Positions 24,151-35,895 of a stretch of 64,000 nt of DNA are shown piece by piece. The stretch covers positions 315,001 to 379,000 of the forward strand of contig NC_135384.1 of NCBI RefSeq assembly GCF_049243985.1. Reading direction: 5' to 3'. The DNA is from Paroedura picta (lineage: Eukaryota > Chordata > Lepidosauria > Squamata > Gekkonidae). Position numbers and translations under genes: made by a program. A model generated the notes under the pieces. That model saw only the letters and a list, made by a program, of their open reading frames with translations. It was not told the origin of the DNA and did no database searches. Positions within the stretch are counted from its first letter, which is position 1; each line of letters begins with the position of its first letter.

Positions 24151-24305
24151 CGGCCCCTCCCCCCCAATCCTTGGGACCCGGGGGGGGGGCGTAGGGTTTG
24201 GAGGCCTTTGTGGTTAGCAGGGGAATGGGGGTCTTTGGCCCTCAGTGGGGGCAAGGCCCCTCCAAGTCCTTCTGGCTGCTCTCTCTCAAGCAGGCTAGCT
24301 CCTCT

Positions 24306-27300
24306 ATGCTGACCCCAGAGGGCCCCCTCCCTGGGGGGCAGAGCCTGGACGCAGTGGAGCTTCCTGGTGGAGTGGCTGAGAGGAACAGCCTGCTGGCCAC
24401 CGAGGGTCCAGGTCAGTCATGAGAGGGAAGGGGGCTGGGGGCAGGGGACCCTGCCCCCCCGGCCCCGCTGCTCTAAGACCCCTGCTCTTTTGGTCTCCCC
24501 AGGCAGCCCACCCCCCTTCCGAAGGGTCCACGTGCCCAAGCCGCTGCATTCCCAGGGCACCCTCTTTGTCCCCGGAGTGCCTGTCACCGTGCGGGTGGAG
24601 GGGGCTGAGCGATACACCGCTGGGTCCAAGGTAAGGCCAGGCAGGAAGGCGAGCGGGCCCCGGAGTCCACCCTGGCCCAGAGTGGGCAGCCCTCTGAGCC
24701 CAAACCACTCCAGAACTTCCAGAGCCTGCCGGGGCCTTCTGTCCAGGGAGGCCAGCGGGGCAGGCGGTTTGGCGTGGACAGCCCCTGGGCTTGTCTGGCT
24801 CAGCCCCAGAAGCCCCTCTGGCAGCCATCCCTACAGGGCGGGCCAGGCACAGTTGAGCGGGCAGGAGTGGGTGGGTGGGAGGGCGTGAGGGCGGCTGTCT
24901 CCATGAGGGCCAGGGTCTTGGGGCGCTCCTGTGGGGGAGAGGTGCCCAGAGGCACAGGCAGGGTGAGGTATCTGGGGCAGGGTGAGGCATTCCGGCTCAG
25001 GCCGCAGCCATCTTGGGAAGTGTGTAGGGTCACTTCCAGAACTGGGGCTGCCTGAGGTGTGTGTGTGTGTGTGGGGGGGGGGGGGTGTCATGGTTCCTAG
25101 GAAGAAAGGCCTGCTTCGGAGGCTTTGGAGGGGAGGTCCAGCAAGCGTTCCTAGCAGCCCCTTTCCATCACCCCCCCCCCCCTTTCAAGGGAAGCAGTTC
25201 CTTTAACTCACAGGTTTGTTGCGCCAACATGCCGGCACAGGCAAGCAAGGAATATGCCTGCTTGCAAACAATTGGGGGGGGGGAATCAAAGAGAAAACTA
25301 GCCTTCTAAACATTCTTGGCCTCTCCCCCCCCCCCCCCCCTTGGCAGCATGGGCTTGGAAAAGCAGGAAATGGGAGGGGAGGACACCCCCCCCCCCTTTC
25401 CTGGCATCCTTGCCCAGACAGACAGGTTGCTTTAACTCTTTCCTTCCCAGCTGCAACATTTATTTTAGTTAAAGCGGACAGGGCTGGAGGCCTTTGCTCG
25501 TGGTTGGCCCCGCAGCACTTGGCTGCCAGCTGCAGGGCTTCTTCCTTCTCTAAACGCTTCAGAGGAGCTCCCAGGAATGTCCAGTCACTGCTTGGCCCTG
25601 CAGCAGGCCCCAATCCACTGAAGTGGGCAACTTTTCCTCCACCATCCTCTGTTCGAGCAAAAGGTCTAAATATAAACACCTGGCAATACAATGATGCCCG
25701 GTTTGTAGCAGAATAGGGGAAGGTGTTTTTCTTCCAAGGTGCCCCTTATCTTTGGTGCCCTTATCTTTGGGGGAAGCCCTTTGAGGCTCCAGCAGAGGGG
25801 AGGGTGTTTTGGGCAGGGGCCCTACAGCTAGTCACCTGGAACGGAAGCCCCTCAGAGGCATGTCGGCGGCTCCCTTCTCTCCGCGGCAGGTGCGGACAAA
25901 CACCGTCTACTGCCTCCGTGTGACGCATGGCGAATTCACCTGGACCATGAAAAAGAAGTTCCGGCACTTCCAGGAGCTGCACCGGGACCTGATGAGGCAC
26001 AAGATCCTTGTGACCTTCCTCCCCCTTTCCCGGTGAGGAGAACGACTTGTGGGACAATAGGCGGGGGGGCATCCCTGGTGGGGGGGTCTGCTGCATCCCC
26101 CCTGGAAGCATCTGGTGCCTGCCTGGCGTGGTGCCCCCCAGGGGCCCTGGGCACTGATCGGGGGGGGGGGTTCTCAACACTATGCTCCTCTTTTCCTCCA
26201 GGTTTGCTTTTCAGGGTTTCCCACTGGGAGGAGCATCCCTGGAACTACCTTCTCTGCCCCACGGAGGTGGGGATGAGGGTGCCCGACGGCCGTCCAGCAA
26301 GCAGGTAGGGCAGTGGGGACGTGTGTGTAGGTGAACATGCATTGGGGGGTGGGGAGAAAGGCTTGGCGAAGGGCGTTCTAACTGTGGGAAGCTTGGCCCC
26401 GAAGCCCTTGTTGGGCCCCTTCTGCACCTGCTGGCTAGTCCACTGTCAGTGGCCGTTGGCACTTGGAGTTCCTTGTGCAGCACAGGAAAATCTTCTTGGG
26501 GATCTTATAGATTCGACTCGAGAGGCAGCTGCTGAGTGAAGTTGCAGTGCCCCCTGTGGGTGGCTGTGGGAACCCTCATCCCAGGCCCCGCTCGGCGTGG
26601 CCTCGGAGGGAGGGGGGATGGATGGATGGGTGCCTCCTGGGGATCCCAAGCCGCTCAGAGAGTGAATTGAATATTGGGCTGCTAGCAGAGCTCTGGTGGC
26701 CGGGTGAGGTTAGGGTTAGGGTTAAGCAGAGAGTCCGCAGAATGGGAGAGGATGCGGGGGGGGGGAGGGGGGGCGTTGCCTCCTCCCAGCCATTCATGTG
26801 GGCTTCCAACTCCTCTACAGAAGCAGCTAGAAAGCTACCTCAATGCCCTGCTGGAGATCAGTCTGTATCGGGACTACCATGCCATGGTGAGCTGCCCCCT
26901 CTCCACTGCTCTGTGGCTTTTTCTTGGCTGGGGAAGAGGCAGGGGACAAACCGGCAGAAGCAGCATCCGCACCCAGCACTCCCTGCTTCTCTCCCTCTCT
27001 GGCAGACAGAGTTCCTGGACATGAGCCAACTCTCCTTCATTCCGGATCTGGGACCCAAGGGGCTGTGAGTAGCATCGGGCACCTGTCTTGGCAGCAGGCT
27101 TCTGGTCCTTCTGGAGGTTGTGCCTGGTGCCCTCTCCGATGTGGGGGTAGGGCTTACTTCTCTACACTTCGCAAGGGCCTGGGCTGGGCACCGGCCTGCC
27201 CACGGAGTCTCTCTTTGGCGCTGGATTCCATGCCTTGTTTGGAGCAGAGCCTCAGACTGCAGAATCTGCTCAGACTCTCCCCTTCCTGGCTTCCTGAGCA

Positions 27301-30300
27301 GCATCCCTGCTTTCTTACAGGGAAGGCATGATCCTCAAACGCTCTGGAGGACATCGGATCCCCGGCCTGAACTGCGCGGGCCGACACCAGTTCTGCTATC
27401 GCTGGTCAAAGAGGTGTGTCCTGAGCCTCTGGGAAGGGCGGTAAATAGGCAGATAGGTGGATAGATGGATAGATAGACGGATAGGCGGATAGATAGGGCT
27501 GGGGGCTCCGGCCTGACCGCACGCTGGTCCCTTCAGGTGGCTGGTGGTGAAGGACTCCTTCTTGCTGTACCTGAAGCCGGAGTCCGGGGTCGTCTCCTTT
27601 GTGCTGCTCTTTGACCCGGGATTCAGCATCCAAGTGGGCCAAAAGCCCACGGATACCAAATACGGGGTCCGCGTTGACAACACTTGCAGGTCAGAGGGTT
27701 GGGGGGCAGCCCCTCTCCTTGGAAGAGCCCTCATTAGGGGCTGGATCAGGCACCAGAGCCCAGCCTTGCTCTCCCCCTCGCCTCCACCCAGGTCGTTGAT
27801 TTTGAAGTGCAGCAGCTACCGGCAAGCCTGCTGGTGGGCCCAGGAGATCTCTGACCTGGCAGAGAACAAGGGGCGGAATTTCCTACGGCTGCATCGCCAC
27901 CAGGGGTTTGCCCCCGTGCACCCGGAGACCCCCACCCGCTGGTGAGCGTGGCGCCGAGGTGAGGGGCTAGAAGGGAGGCTACACTTTCTCCCCCACTTCT
28001 CACACAGCCGCCCCACCTGCAGGTTTGTCAACGGGGCTGGATATTTTGCTGCCGTGGCCGACGCTCTGCTGCAAGCCAAAGAAGAGATCTTCATCGCTGA
28101 CTGGTGGTGAGTGTCACCCTCCATCCCCAACTGGAGCCGGCCCGGGGAGGTGCGGCCAGTCCGGCCTCCTGGCGGTGGTGGGTGGGCTCGGGGGAAGTTC
28201 AAGGTATACGCCCTTCCCCAAGTGGAGGGGCGATGGCCTTGTGGCTGCTGGAGCACAGGGTGTGGCCGGGTGTGTCCTCCAGGCTCAGCCCGGAGATCTA
28301 CCTGAAGCGGCCAGCCCAGACAGACAACTGGCGCCTGGACCTCCTCCTCAAACGCAAAGCGGTGAGTGGGGGAAGGCCCCCCCCCTGCAGGGCGGGTGGC
28401 ACCCAAGGGTCCTGCCCCGCGCTGACCGTGCCTTTTGCAGGAAGAAGGAGTGCGCGTCTGCGTCCTGCTGTTCAAGGAGGTGGGGCTGGCCCTGGGCATC
28501 AACAGCGACTACAGCAAAAGGGCCCTGCTGCTCCTGCATCCCCACGTCAAGGTGAGCCCCCCCCCAAATCCTGCCCCCCCCCCCGGCACCAAGCAGTCTT
28601 TTCAGCCTCTCCCCCTGCCCTCCCACAGGTCATGCGCCACCCGGACCATGTCTCCTCTACTGTCGTCCTGTGGGCCCACCACGAGAAGCTGGTGGTGGTG
28701 GACCAATCGGTGGCCTTCCTGGGAGGCCTGGATCTAGCCTATGGGCGCTGGGACACCCACGACTACCGGATCGCTGACCTGGATGGCGATGACGGTCCCA
28801 GCCCCAAGGTGAAGAAGATGTCTGCTCTCTCTGCCCCACGCCTTCTGTAGGGCACGGCAGGCCACGGAACCCTTCCTGCCCCTTTGCGGCTTCTCTTTCT
28901 GTCTTTCCAGTACCCAACCGGACTCTCTTGGCAGAAGCTGCTCCCCTGCCCAACTTTCTATAGCATCGCAGCAGCACTGGACAATAAGCTCCAGGGGACC
29001 ATCCTGGTCCGCTGCCTCAGCCTCTTTGCAGCTGGTTCTTCTCCTGCTTCCTCTGATCTCTTTCCTCTCTCCTTTGCCTCCTCTGCCCTTCCTCTGCTCC
29101 ACTTCCATCTCCACACAGGCTGGCCCGCCGTGACCTCCTCCTCCTGACCCCGTGTCTCCCTCAGGGCGGGGCTGCCCCACCCACAGGGCAGGATGTCCCC
29201 TTTGACCTGGCCAGCAACCAGCGCCTCTGGCTCGGCAAGGACTACAGCAACCTCATCGCCAAAGACTGGGTGCAGCTGGAGAAGCCTTTCGAAGGTCAGC
29301 CCAGGGGGCGGGGGCGGGGGGCGCGCCCTTGGGGAGCAGCCTGGCCCCCTCCCTGGCAGCCCAGGTGTGGACAGGGTCAGGCCATGAATCCCATGTTCAC
29401 AGCCAGTCCTCTCCCTTCTCCCCGGGGCCAGCCTTGCCTTCAGAGCGGGGGGGGGGGGGGAGCATCTGGCTCCACAACCTTAAGAGCTGGGGGGGGGGGC
29501 AGATTTCATTGACAGGCACCAGACCCCACGGATGCCTTGGCGGGATGTGGGAGTGGCCGTTCATGGTGCTGCCGCGAGAGATGTGGCTCGCCATTTCATC
29601 CAGCGCTGGAACTTCACCAAGGCGAGTGCTTTACAGGTTGATTCTGCTTGGCTGGCAGGAGACCCAGCTGTGGTGGCGGGCTGGGACCTGAGTGGAAACG
29701 GACATTATCCGTTACCTGTTCCTGTTGGCGGGAGGGGGGGGGTTTGGCAGGGTCTGAAGTTCTCCAGCTCCCTTCCTTGGTCTCCTCAGATCATGAAGAC
29801 GAAGTACAAAGGGCCAGAGTACCCTTACCTGCTGCCCAAGTCCCCCCGATGGACCCCACCCCTTCCGTTCCTTGTGCCCGGAGCAGACACAGCCAGTGTC
29901 CAGGTAAGGGGGGAGGGCTGGAGAAAGGGGGCCCTGCCTGTCAGAAGGATTGCCTCCCTGGAACTGAGCAGGGAAGGTGCCGCATGGTTGCTGTCAGGAG
30001 AGCCAAGGCACCCTCGTACAAACAGCTTGCACAATGGGCCTTGCAGTCCATTTGGGTTGGGTTCCAGCCATGGGACCAGGCATTTAGGGCCACGCAATGG
30101 GGAGGAGCTGCCCACAACCCTTCCCAAGCAGACACAGCCAGAATCCCTGGGCCCAATCCACTTTATTTTTTACATGTGAAATAATGTCAAAAAATGGTTC
30201 TTTCTCCCATGGCTTCTTCTATCAATGTCTTTCCCAGCCCTAATGCTCTCGCTAAACCTGCAACACCCCCCCCCCAACCTGACCCATGCCTAAGCTAACT

Positions 30301-33300
30301 GTAACTCTACTCCAAGAATTTCCCCTAATATAAATCCCCATTTTTAATGCAATTTTAAATCCCTCCTGGAGTTTCATCAGGTAGTGAAGGGTGTGGCCAA
30401 AATAGTTCCCTTAATGTCCCTGGAAGAAGGCAAAGGGCGGAAGGGGCTTTTGGAGAAGGGGCTCAGCTAGCTGCATCATGGCTCGTTTTGCATACCCTCC
30501 TCTGGTCCAAGGGGTTTGGGAGGGTGGAGGAGAGGGGAGCAAGGCACCTGAAAGGCACCTGCCCTGCTGTGGGGCACCGAGGCCCTTGCTCCTCACCCCT
30601 GTTTGGTGTCCTCTGGATTCCCCTGCCACCTGTGTCCTCCTCAGGTGTTGCGTTCGGTGGATCGCTGGTCAGCCGGCCTCAACGAAGCATCGATCTATCA
30701 GGCCTACCTGAGTACCATTGAAGGCAGCCAGCATTACCTGTACATTGAGGTAGGGGGACGGCAGGAGGGTGAGGAGGGGGTAGTCCTTGGTTTGCCTAGG
30801 AGAGGGAGAAGAGTGCCATGGGTGTCCTCAGAGGTTCTCAGCCATGGCTTCTTCATGGTGCTCCCCGGGGGCCCCTGCTCAGGCGCAAGGGCATGCTGGC
30901 ATTGGTTCTGTGGGGTGTGGACTGCTCACCCACTTTCCCCTTGAACCCCTCCCTCCCTCCCTCCCCAGAATCAGTTCTTCATCAGCTGCGCAGACCGGCG
31001 CAACGTGCACAACACCGTGGGAGACGCCGTCATCAGCCGTGTGCTGCGTGCTCACAGGTCAGTCCGGCGTTCCTAGGGGGTGCTCTCGACCCTCGATGCC
31101 GCATGGCTGTGACTGCTCCGTGGGGAGGGGAAGCCACGCTGCGCAGGCTCAGCGGCACCCCCGTCTTCATCCTGCATTCTGCGTCTCCCAAAGTCCAGCT
31201 GTTATTGTGAGAAAGGCAACCGACAGGGGCGGGGGAAATTCGGGCCCCTGCTTCACACAGGATAGAATTTAACACACGGCTTGACGTGAGAGAGGCTCCC
31301 CCCGCTAGTCCTAGGAGGAATTCCTGCAAGAGCTGCTTCTTAGACCAGTAGCAAAATGGAGCCTACGTTGCTAGAGGCAGTATACCTTGCATCTTGTCTC
31401 ATGTCCAAAACACGGCCTTGAAAACAGCACACAGATTAGAGCCTGGGTTCGCCAGGGCTTGTTGGCGCCCTCTGGGCACGTGCTGCCTGCGTGTGCTCAT
31501 GGGCCTCCCCATCCATCGAGGGAGCCAGTAAGCTTTTCCTGCATGAGCCCTGTGGGCAAGGGGGGTGGGAGGCCCCACACAGGCTGGCCTGCCTGACCCC
31601 CCCCCCCATTTGCCCCTCCTGCAGAGAGAAGAAGCCCTTTCGAGTGTACGTCCTGCTCCCCCTCCTGCCGGGGTTTGAAGGGGACATTGCCCGTGGGGGG
31701 GGCAACTCCATCCAAGCCATTCTGCACTTCACCTATCGGTGAGGCTGGGGCTGGGTTGGGTGGGAAGTGGGGCCACGCCTGTCATTCTCTCTGGCTCCCC
31801 GTGGGCCCATCATTCCGTCCGAGGCCCCCTGGAACCTCTGGTGGTGGGGGGGGGAGGCTCCCACTGATAACCTCATTCCCACTGCTGCCGCTTAGGCGGG
31901 GTGGTCTGGTTTGACTGTTGGCCAGAACGTGGCCCAAGCGTGGGGCGGAGGAGCCAAAATGACCCACCTGTTGCCGCTTTGCAGGACCTTGTGTCGTGGG
32001 GACGCTTCCATCGTCAGTCGCCTGAAGGCTGTCAGTAAGCTGCGGGGGGAAGGGGCTACGTGGGGGGCAGAATGTTCCCCACACCATGCAGACGGTATCA
32101 GGCCCCCTGGCCAGACCCTGCATGTGCCTCTGCTAAGAGGGGAAAAGGGAGATGCCTTGGGAATTGGATGGCGGGCAGCCCAGGGGGCCTGGCTTGTTTG
32201 CTCCTCCACCCCCACTCCATCCTCTGCTGCACATGGTTTGGGAGCTCCGGGGTCTCCCCAGCCCGGGAGTCTTCAAGAAGAGGCCATTCAGAGGGGCCGC
32301 GGGGGATCACCGGCTGACATGCTGTGCCTTCTCTTTTTCTCTGCCCTCCTGCCAAATCAGTGGGGGAGGACTGGAAGAACTACATCTCTTTCTGTGGACT
32401 GCGGACGCACGGCCAGCTGCACGGCCAGCTGACCACGGAACTGGTCTATGTCCACAGCAAGCTGCTAATTGCAGATGACCGGCGGGCCATAATTGGTGAG
32501 GAACACCACGGGCAGCCACCCCCCCCCATTGAGCTCTTAAGCCATGGGTGCTTGGGGGTCTTGCCGCCAGCCCCCAACACTGCTGTCCTTTCTGCCCAGG
32601 GTCGGCCAACATCAATGACCGGAGCTTGCTGGGCGAGCGGGACAGTGAACTGGCGGTGCTGGTGGAGGACACGGAGTGGGTGGCGTCGGCCATGGCTGGG
32701 CAGGAGTACCAGGCGGGGAAGTTTGCTCTCAGCCTGCGCCTTGACTGCTTCCGGTAAGAGCCGGGGAGGGGAGGGGATCCGACCTCAGGAGGGAACTGCC
32801 CCTTCCCCCCTGCCCCGCTTGACTGCCACTCTCCACCCTGCATTCCTGGGCTCCCGTGTGAGCGGGCCCCGAGTTCCAGCCTCCGAACGGAGCCCAGCCT
32901 CTTGGGGCTTTGTCCCTCCAGCCCCTACTCAGCCTCCCCAGACCGCCTTCCCCTCCTTGAAAAGAAGCCTTCCCTTTGAAAGGAGGCCTGCTTGTTTGGC
33001 CCACCCTTTGGCAGGGTAAACTGGCCTGCAGGGACTGGGATGTAGGACTGCATTTTCTGCCTGCCGCCCCTCCTAAGCAGTCCCCCCCTCATTTGTGTGG
33101 CTTTGTGGCAGGTGTATTTTGGGTATGACCTCTGACCTTGGTGTCGACATTCAGGATCCAATCAGCGATCACTTCTTCCATGAGGTCTGGCAAGCCACAG
33201 CTGTAAACAATGCCAACCTGTATGACCAGGTATGTGAGAGCCTGTGTGGTGAGGGCCTCCGGGACCCTGGCAGTGCGAGGAGGGCACCCCCTGTCCCCCA

Positions 33301-33585
33301 CGGCCACAAACCCAGCCTCCAGCCGCTTTTCTCCCTTTCTCTCCCATCTTGGGCCGGCAGGTTTTCCGCTGCCTCCCCAGCAATGCTGTGCGAACCCTCC
33401 GGGCTCTGCGAGATTACGTCAGCGTGGAGAACCTGGCCTCCATCAGCCCGGACCTTGCCTGGGAACACCTGCAGGGGGTGCGGGGACATCTGGTTCAGTT
33501 CCCCCTGGACTTCTTGGCTGAGGAGTCCCTCCTGCCCGCCCTCAGCAGCAAAGAGGGCATGATCCCCACAGTGGTGTGGACCTGA
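24306..33585 (+). CDS. PLD2: PLD2, phospholipase D2
   Basis: PLD2 hydrolyses phosphatidylcholine to phosphatidic acid and choline at the plasma membrane and is stimulated by PIP2. Twenty-four coding exons: 24306-24411, 24503-24630, 25890-26032, 26202-26304, 26821-26886, 27006-27064, 27321-27413, 27537-27689, 27792-27941, 28023-28106, 28283-28361, 28441-28551, 28629-28808, 29165-29294, 29503-29621, 29790-29903, 30645-30749, 30969-31057, 31625-31738, 31985-32034, 32361-32495, 32600-32753, 33112-33229 and 33361-33585. The sum is 935 residues against 933 in human. A PX domain is in exons 2-5 ([15 protein letters not shown]), a PH domain in exons 6-9. Catalytic motif HKD1 is HHEKLVVVD in exon 13; HKD2 is HSKLLIADD with GSANINDRS across exons 21-22. 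The protein ends in VVWT, as the family requires. The linker after HKD1 is short, as in PLD2 and unlike the long loop of PLD1. Synteny with PSMB6 and MINK1 agrees. Intron 15 starts with GC. Confidence 0.95.
26708..26725. repeat. Short telomere-like repeat (GGTTA)(GGGTTA)n in PLD2 intron 4
   Basis: About three TTAGGG units in a row lie inside the intron. This is too short to be a notable interstitial telomere. Confidence 0.7.
27440..27496. repeat. GATA-type tetranucleotide repeat in PLD2 intron 7
   Basis: Degenerate GATA and GGTA units (GATAGATGGATAGATAGACG and the like) fill much of this 123-base intron between two exons of the PH domain. Confidence 0.75.
29622..29789 (+). other. PLD2: GC-AG intron of PLD2
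   Basis: The exon ends ...NFTK and is followed by GCGAGT; the next exon starts after CTCAG with IMKTKYK. The joined residues match the family, so the donor is GC rather than GT. GC-AG introns are a known minority class and are usually spliced by the major spliceosome. Confidence 0.75.
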
Positions 33586-34497
33586 AGGGACTCGGGAGAC
33601 CTCGCAGCACAGGACGGGCGCAGCAGCCAGGGTGAGGCATTCTCCTGCCCCCGAAGCCGAGTGGCTCCTCCCCAAAAAGGCCTTCCTGTGTGGTCCCAAA
33701 AGCAAGAGCAGCAGCCCTGGCCTCCCCTTTCCTTGGAGTTGGGGAAGGCTGTGGTTATAGCTCCCTTTCTGGTGCATCACAATTTAGTCCAAGCTGGACC
33801 GTGTTTCCCCAGAGCAAGGGCCATCAAAAACACACACACACACACACACAGCCAGCAAACCCCTCCTGGACCCAGGATGGGGGGGGGGGGGGCAAGCAGA
33901 CTGCTCCACCCGCTTTCCCCTGTTATAGGACTCCGCAGCCCAACATGACGGGACCTACCCTGCCACAAGTCTTCTGGTGGTGGTGGTGGGGCCCCTGTTA
34001 CAGAATTGCTCTCAATAATATGTTTACAGTGCACCTTCAGACAGGCCTGAAACTCTCCTGAGGGATGCTGGGAGCTTTGCTTTGAGGCTCCAGCAAGGCC
34101 TTCCCGAGCCCTGAAACTAACTGGCCTGCATAGGGAGGACCCTGGTGTGTCTGCACAGCTGGTGCTGGTCAATGGGTCCCTCGCTGAAGATGGCCCCCCT
34201 CTTATTCTGTATACTTTCTGGTGCTTCCAGGCTGCCTCAGCAAGTTTCTGGGTCCAGAGGCAACAATGCTGCTCCTTAGTTACAGACAAAATCTCTTCCC
34301 AGCAGGTTCGGGGGGGGGGAGGGTGTTCAGTGGCCCCCATTTTGCATTTTCCAAGTGGGATGCTGGATTGCTCCTGTTTATAAACATATAGAATGCACAA
34401 ATTTCTGTATTTTGGCTGTTTTCATGGGGAGCTTGGGAAAAGCGGCCACACATGGAGGAGGACAGTCAGGGGACTGGATCCATTCCTTCTCACCTTG

Positions 34498-35895
34498 GAA
34501 TCATAGAGTTGGAAGGGACCTCCTGGGTCATCTAGTCCAACTCTCTGCACTATGCAGGACACTCACATCCCTATCCTCCACTGTAACCTGCCACCCCCTT
34601 GAACCTTCACAGGAGCAGCCTCTCCATCAGATGGCTATCCAGTCTCTGTTTAAAAATCTCCAAAGATGGAGAACCCACCACCTTCCAAGGAAGCCTTTTC
34701 CACTGAGAAACCACTCTGTCAGGAACCTCTTCCGGATGTTTAGACGGAATTACTTTTGAATTAATTCCATCCCATTGGTTCTGGTCCGCCCCTCCGGGGT
34801 AAGAGAGAACAACTCTGCTCCATTCTCTATATGGCACCCGTTTAAATACTTGAAGATGGCTATCAAATCCCCTCTCAGTCGTCTCCTCTCCAGGCTAAAC
34901 AGACCAACCTTTCTTCATACGTCTTGTTCTCCAAACTCCTCACCATCTTTGTTGCCCTCTGGACATGCTCCAGTGTCTACATCCCTCTTCCAGTTGTGGT
35001 GCCCAAAACTGAAAGTACTTCAAGTGAGGCCGTACAAGAGCAGAGTAAAGCGGTACCATCACCTCCCATGATCTGGACACGATACTCCTTTTGATACAGC
35101 CCAGAATACGATTTGCCTTTTTAGTCACTGAGTCACTGCTGACTCATGTTCCATGTATGGTCTACTAAGACTCCTAGATCTTTTTCACACATGCTACTGC
35201 CAAGACAAGTCTCCCCATTCCTATATTGGTATATGTGTTTTTTTCGACCTTTACATTTGTCCCTATTGAATTTCATTTTAGGCCAGTTATCGAGCCTATC
35301 AAGATCATCCTGTATTCTGATTCTGTCTTCTGTTGTGTTTGCTACCCCTCCCAGTTTAGTATCATCTGCAAATTTAATAAGTATCCCCTCTAATCCCTTA
35401 TCCAAATAATTTAAAAATATATTGAACATCACAGGCCCCAGGACAGATCCCTGGGGCACTCAACTAGTCACTCTTCTCTAAGAGGATGCTGAACCATTAA
35501 TAAGTACCCTTTGCATATGATGTCAACCAGTTATCAATGCACCTGACAGAATTAGGATCCATACCACATTTTACCAGCTTGTCAACAAGAATGTCATGTG
35601 GAACCATATCAAAAGCTTTACTGAAATCCTCTGCAGCATTCCCCTGATCCAACAAGGTAGCACTTTCTCAAAAAAAAAAAAGAAAGAAAGAAAAGAGAAG
35701 AAAAAGAAATAAGGTTGGTCTGACAGTACTTGTTCTTGCAAAATCTGTGCTGAGTCTTAGAAATCATAGCACTTTGTTCCAGCTGCTCAAGGACCAACTG
35801 ATAATATGTTCCCAAATTTTGCCAGCTACAGATGTCAAGCTGGTGGGTCGATAGTTACCTGGATCCTCCTTTTTCCCTTTCTTGAAGATGGGGAA
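34498..35895 (-). mobile_element. 5'-truncated CR1-like LINE with reverse transcriptase remnants
   Basis: On the minus strand, reverse transcriptase motifs occur in order: PIFKKGKKEDPGNYRP-like residues near 35880, SKAFDMVPHDILVDKLVKCG near 35600, MPQGSVLGPVMFNIF at about 35415-35459, IKFADDTKLGG near 35370, then [13 protein letters not shown] at about 35100 and [12 protein letters not shown] near 35030. The 3' end at about 34498 has the typical CR1 terminus (CCTTCCAACTCTATGATT read on the minus strand). The reading frame is interrupted in several places, and an A/G-rich simple repeat lies within the RT region at about 35668-35710. It is a dead copy. Confidence 0.85.

Larger units (their letters stand above)
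21721..24305. other. PSMB6-PLD2 intergenic region and PLD2 5' region
   Basis: No coding gene is recognised. A SINE head fragment lies at about 22277-22325. A long C run is at 22829-22845, a perfect tandem duplication of 18 bases at 23059-23094, and a CCTA tetranucleotide run at about 23399-23418. From about 22900 to 24150 the DNA is CpG-dense and likely holds the PLD2 promoter and a noncoding first exon. The acceptor for the first coding PLD2 exon is probably the AG at 24292-24293. Confidence 0.5.

Noticed and set aside
26708-26725. Telomere-like repeat as a chromosome-fusion scar
   Set aside because: Only about three units; this is common by chance.
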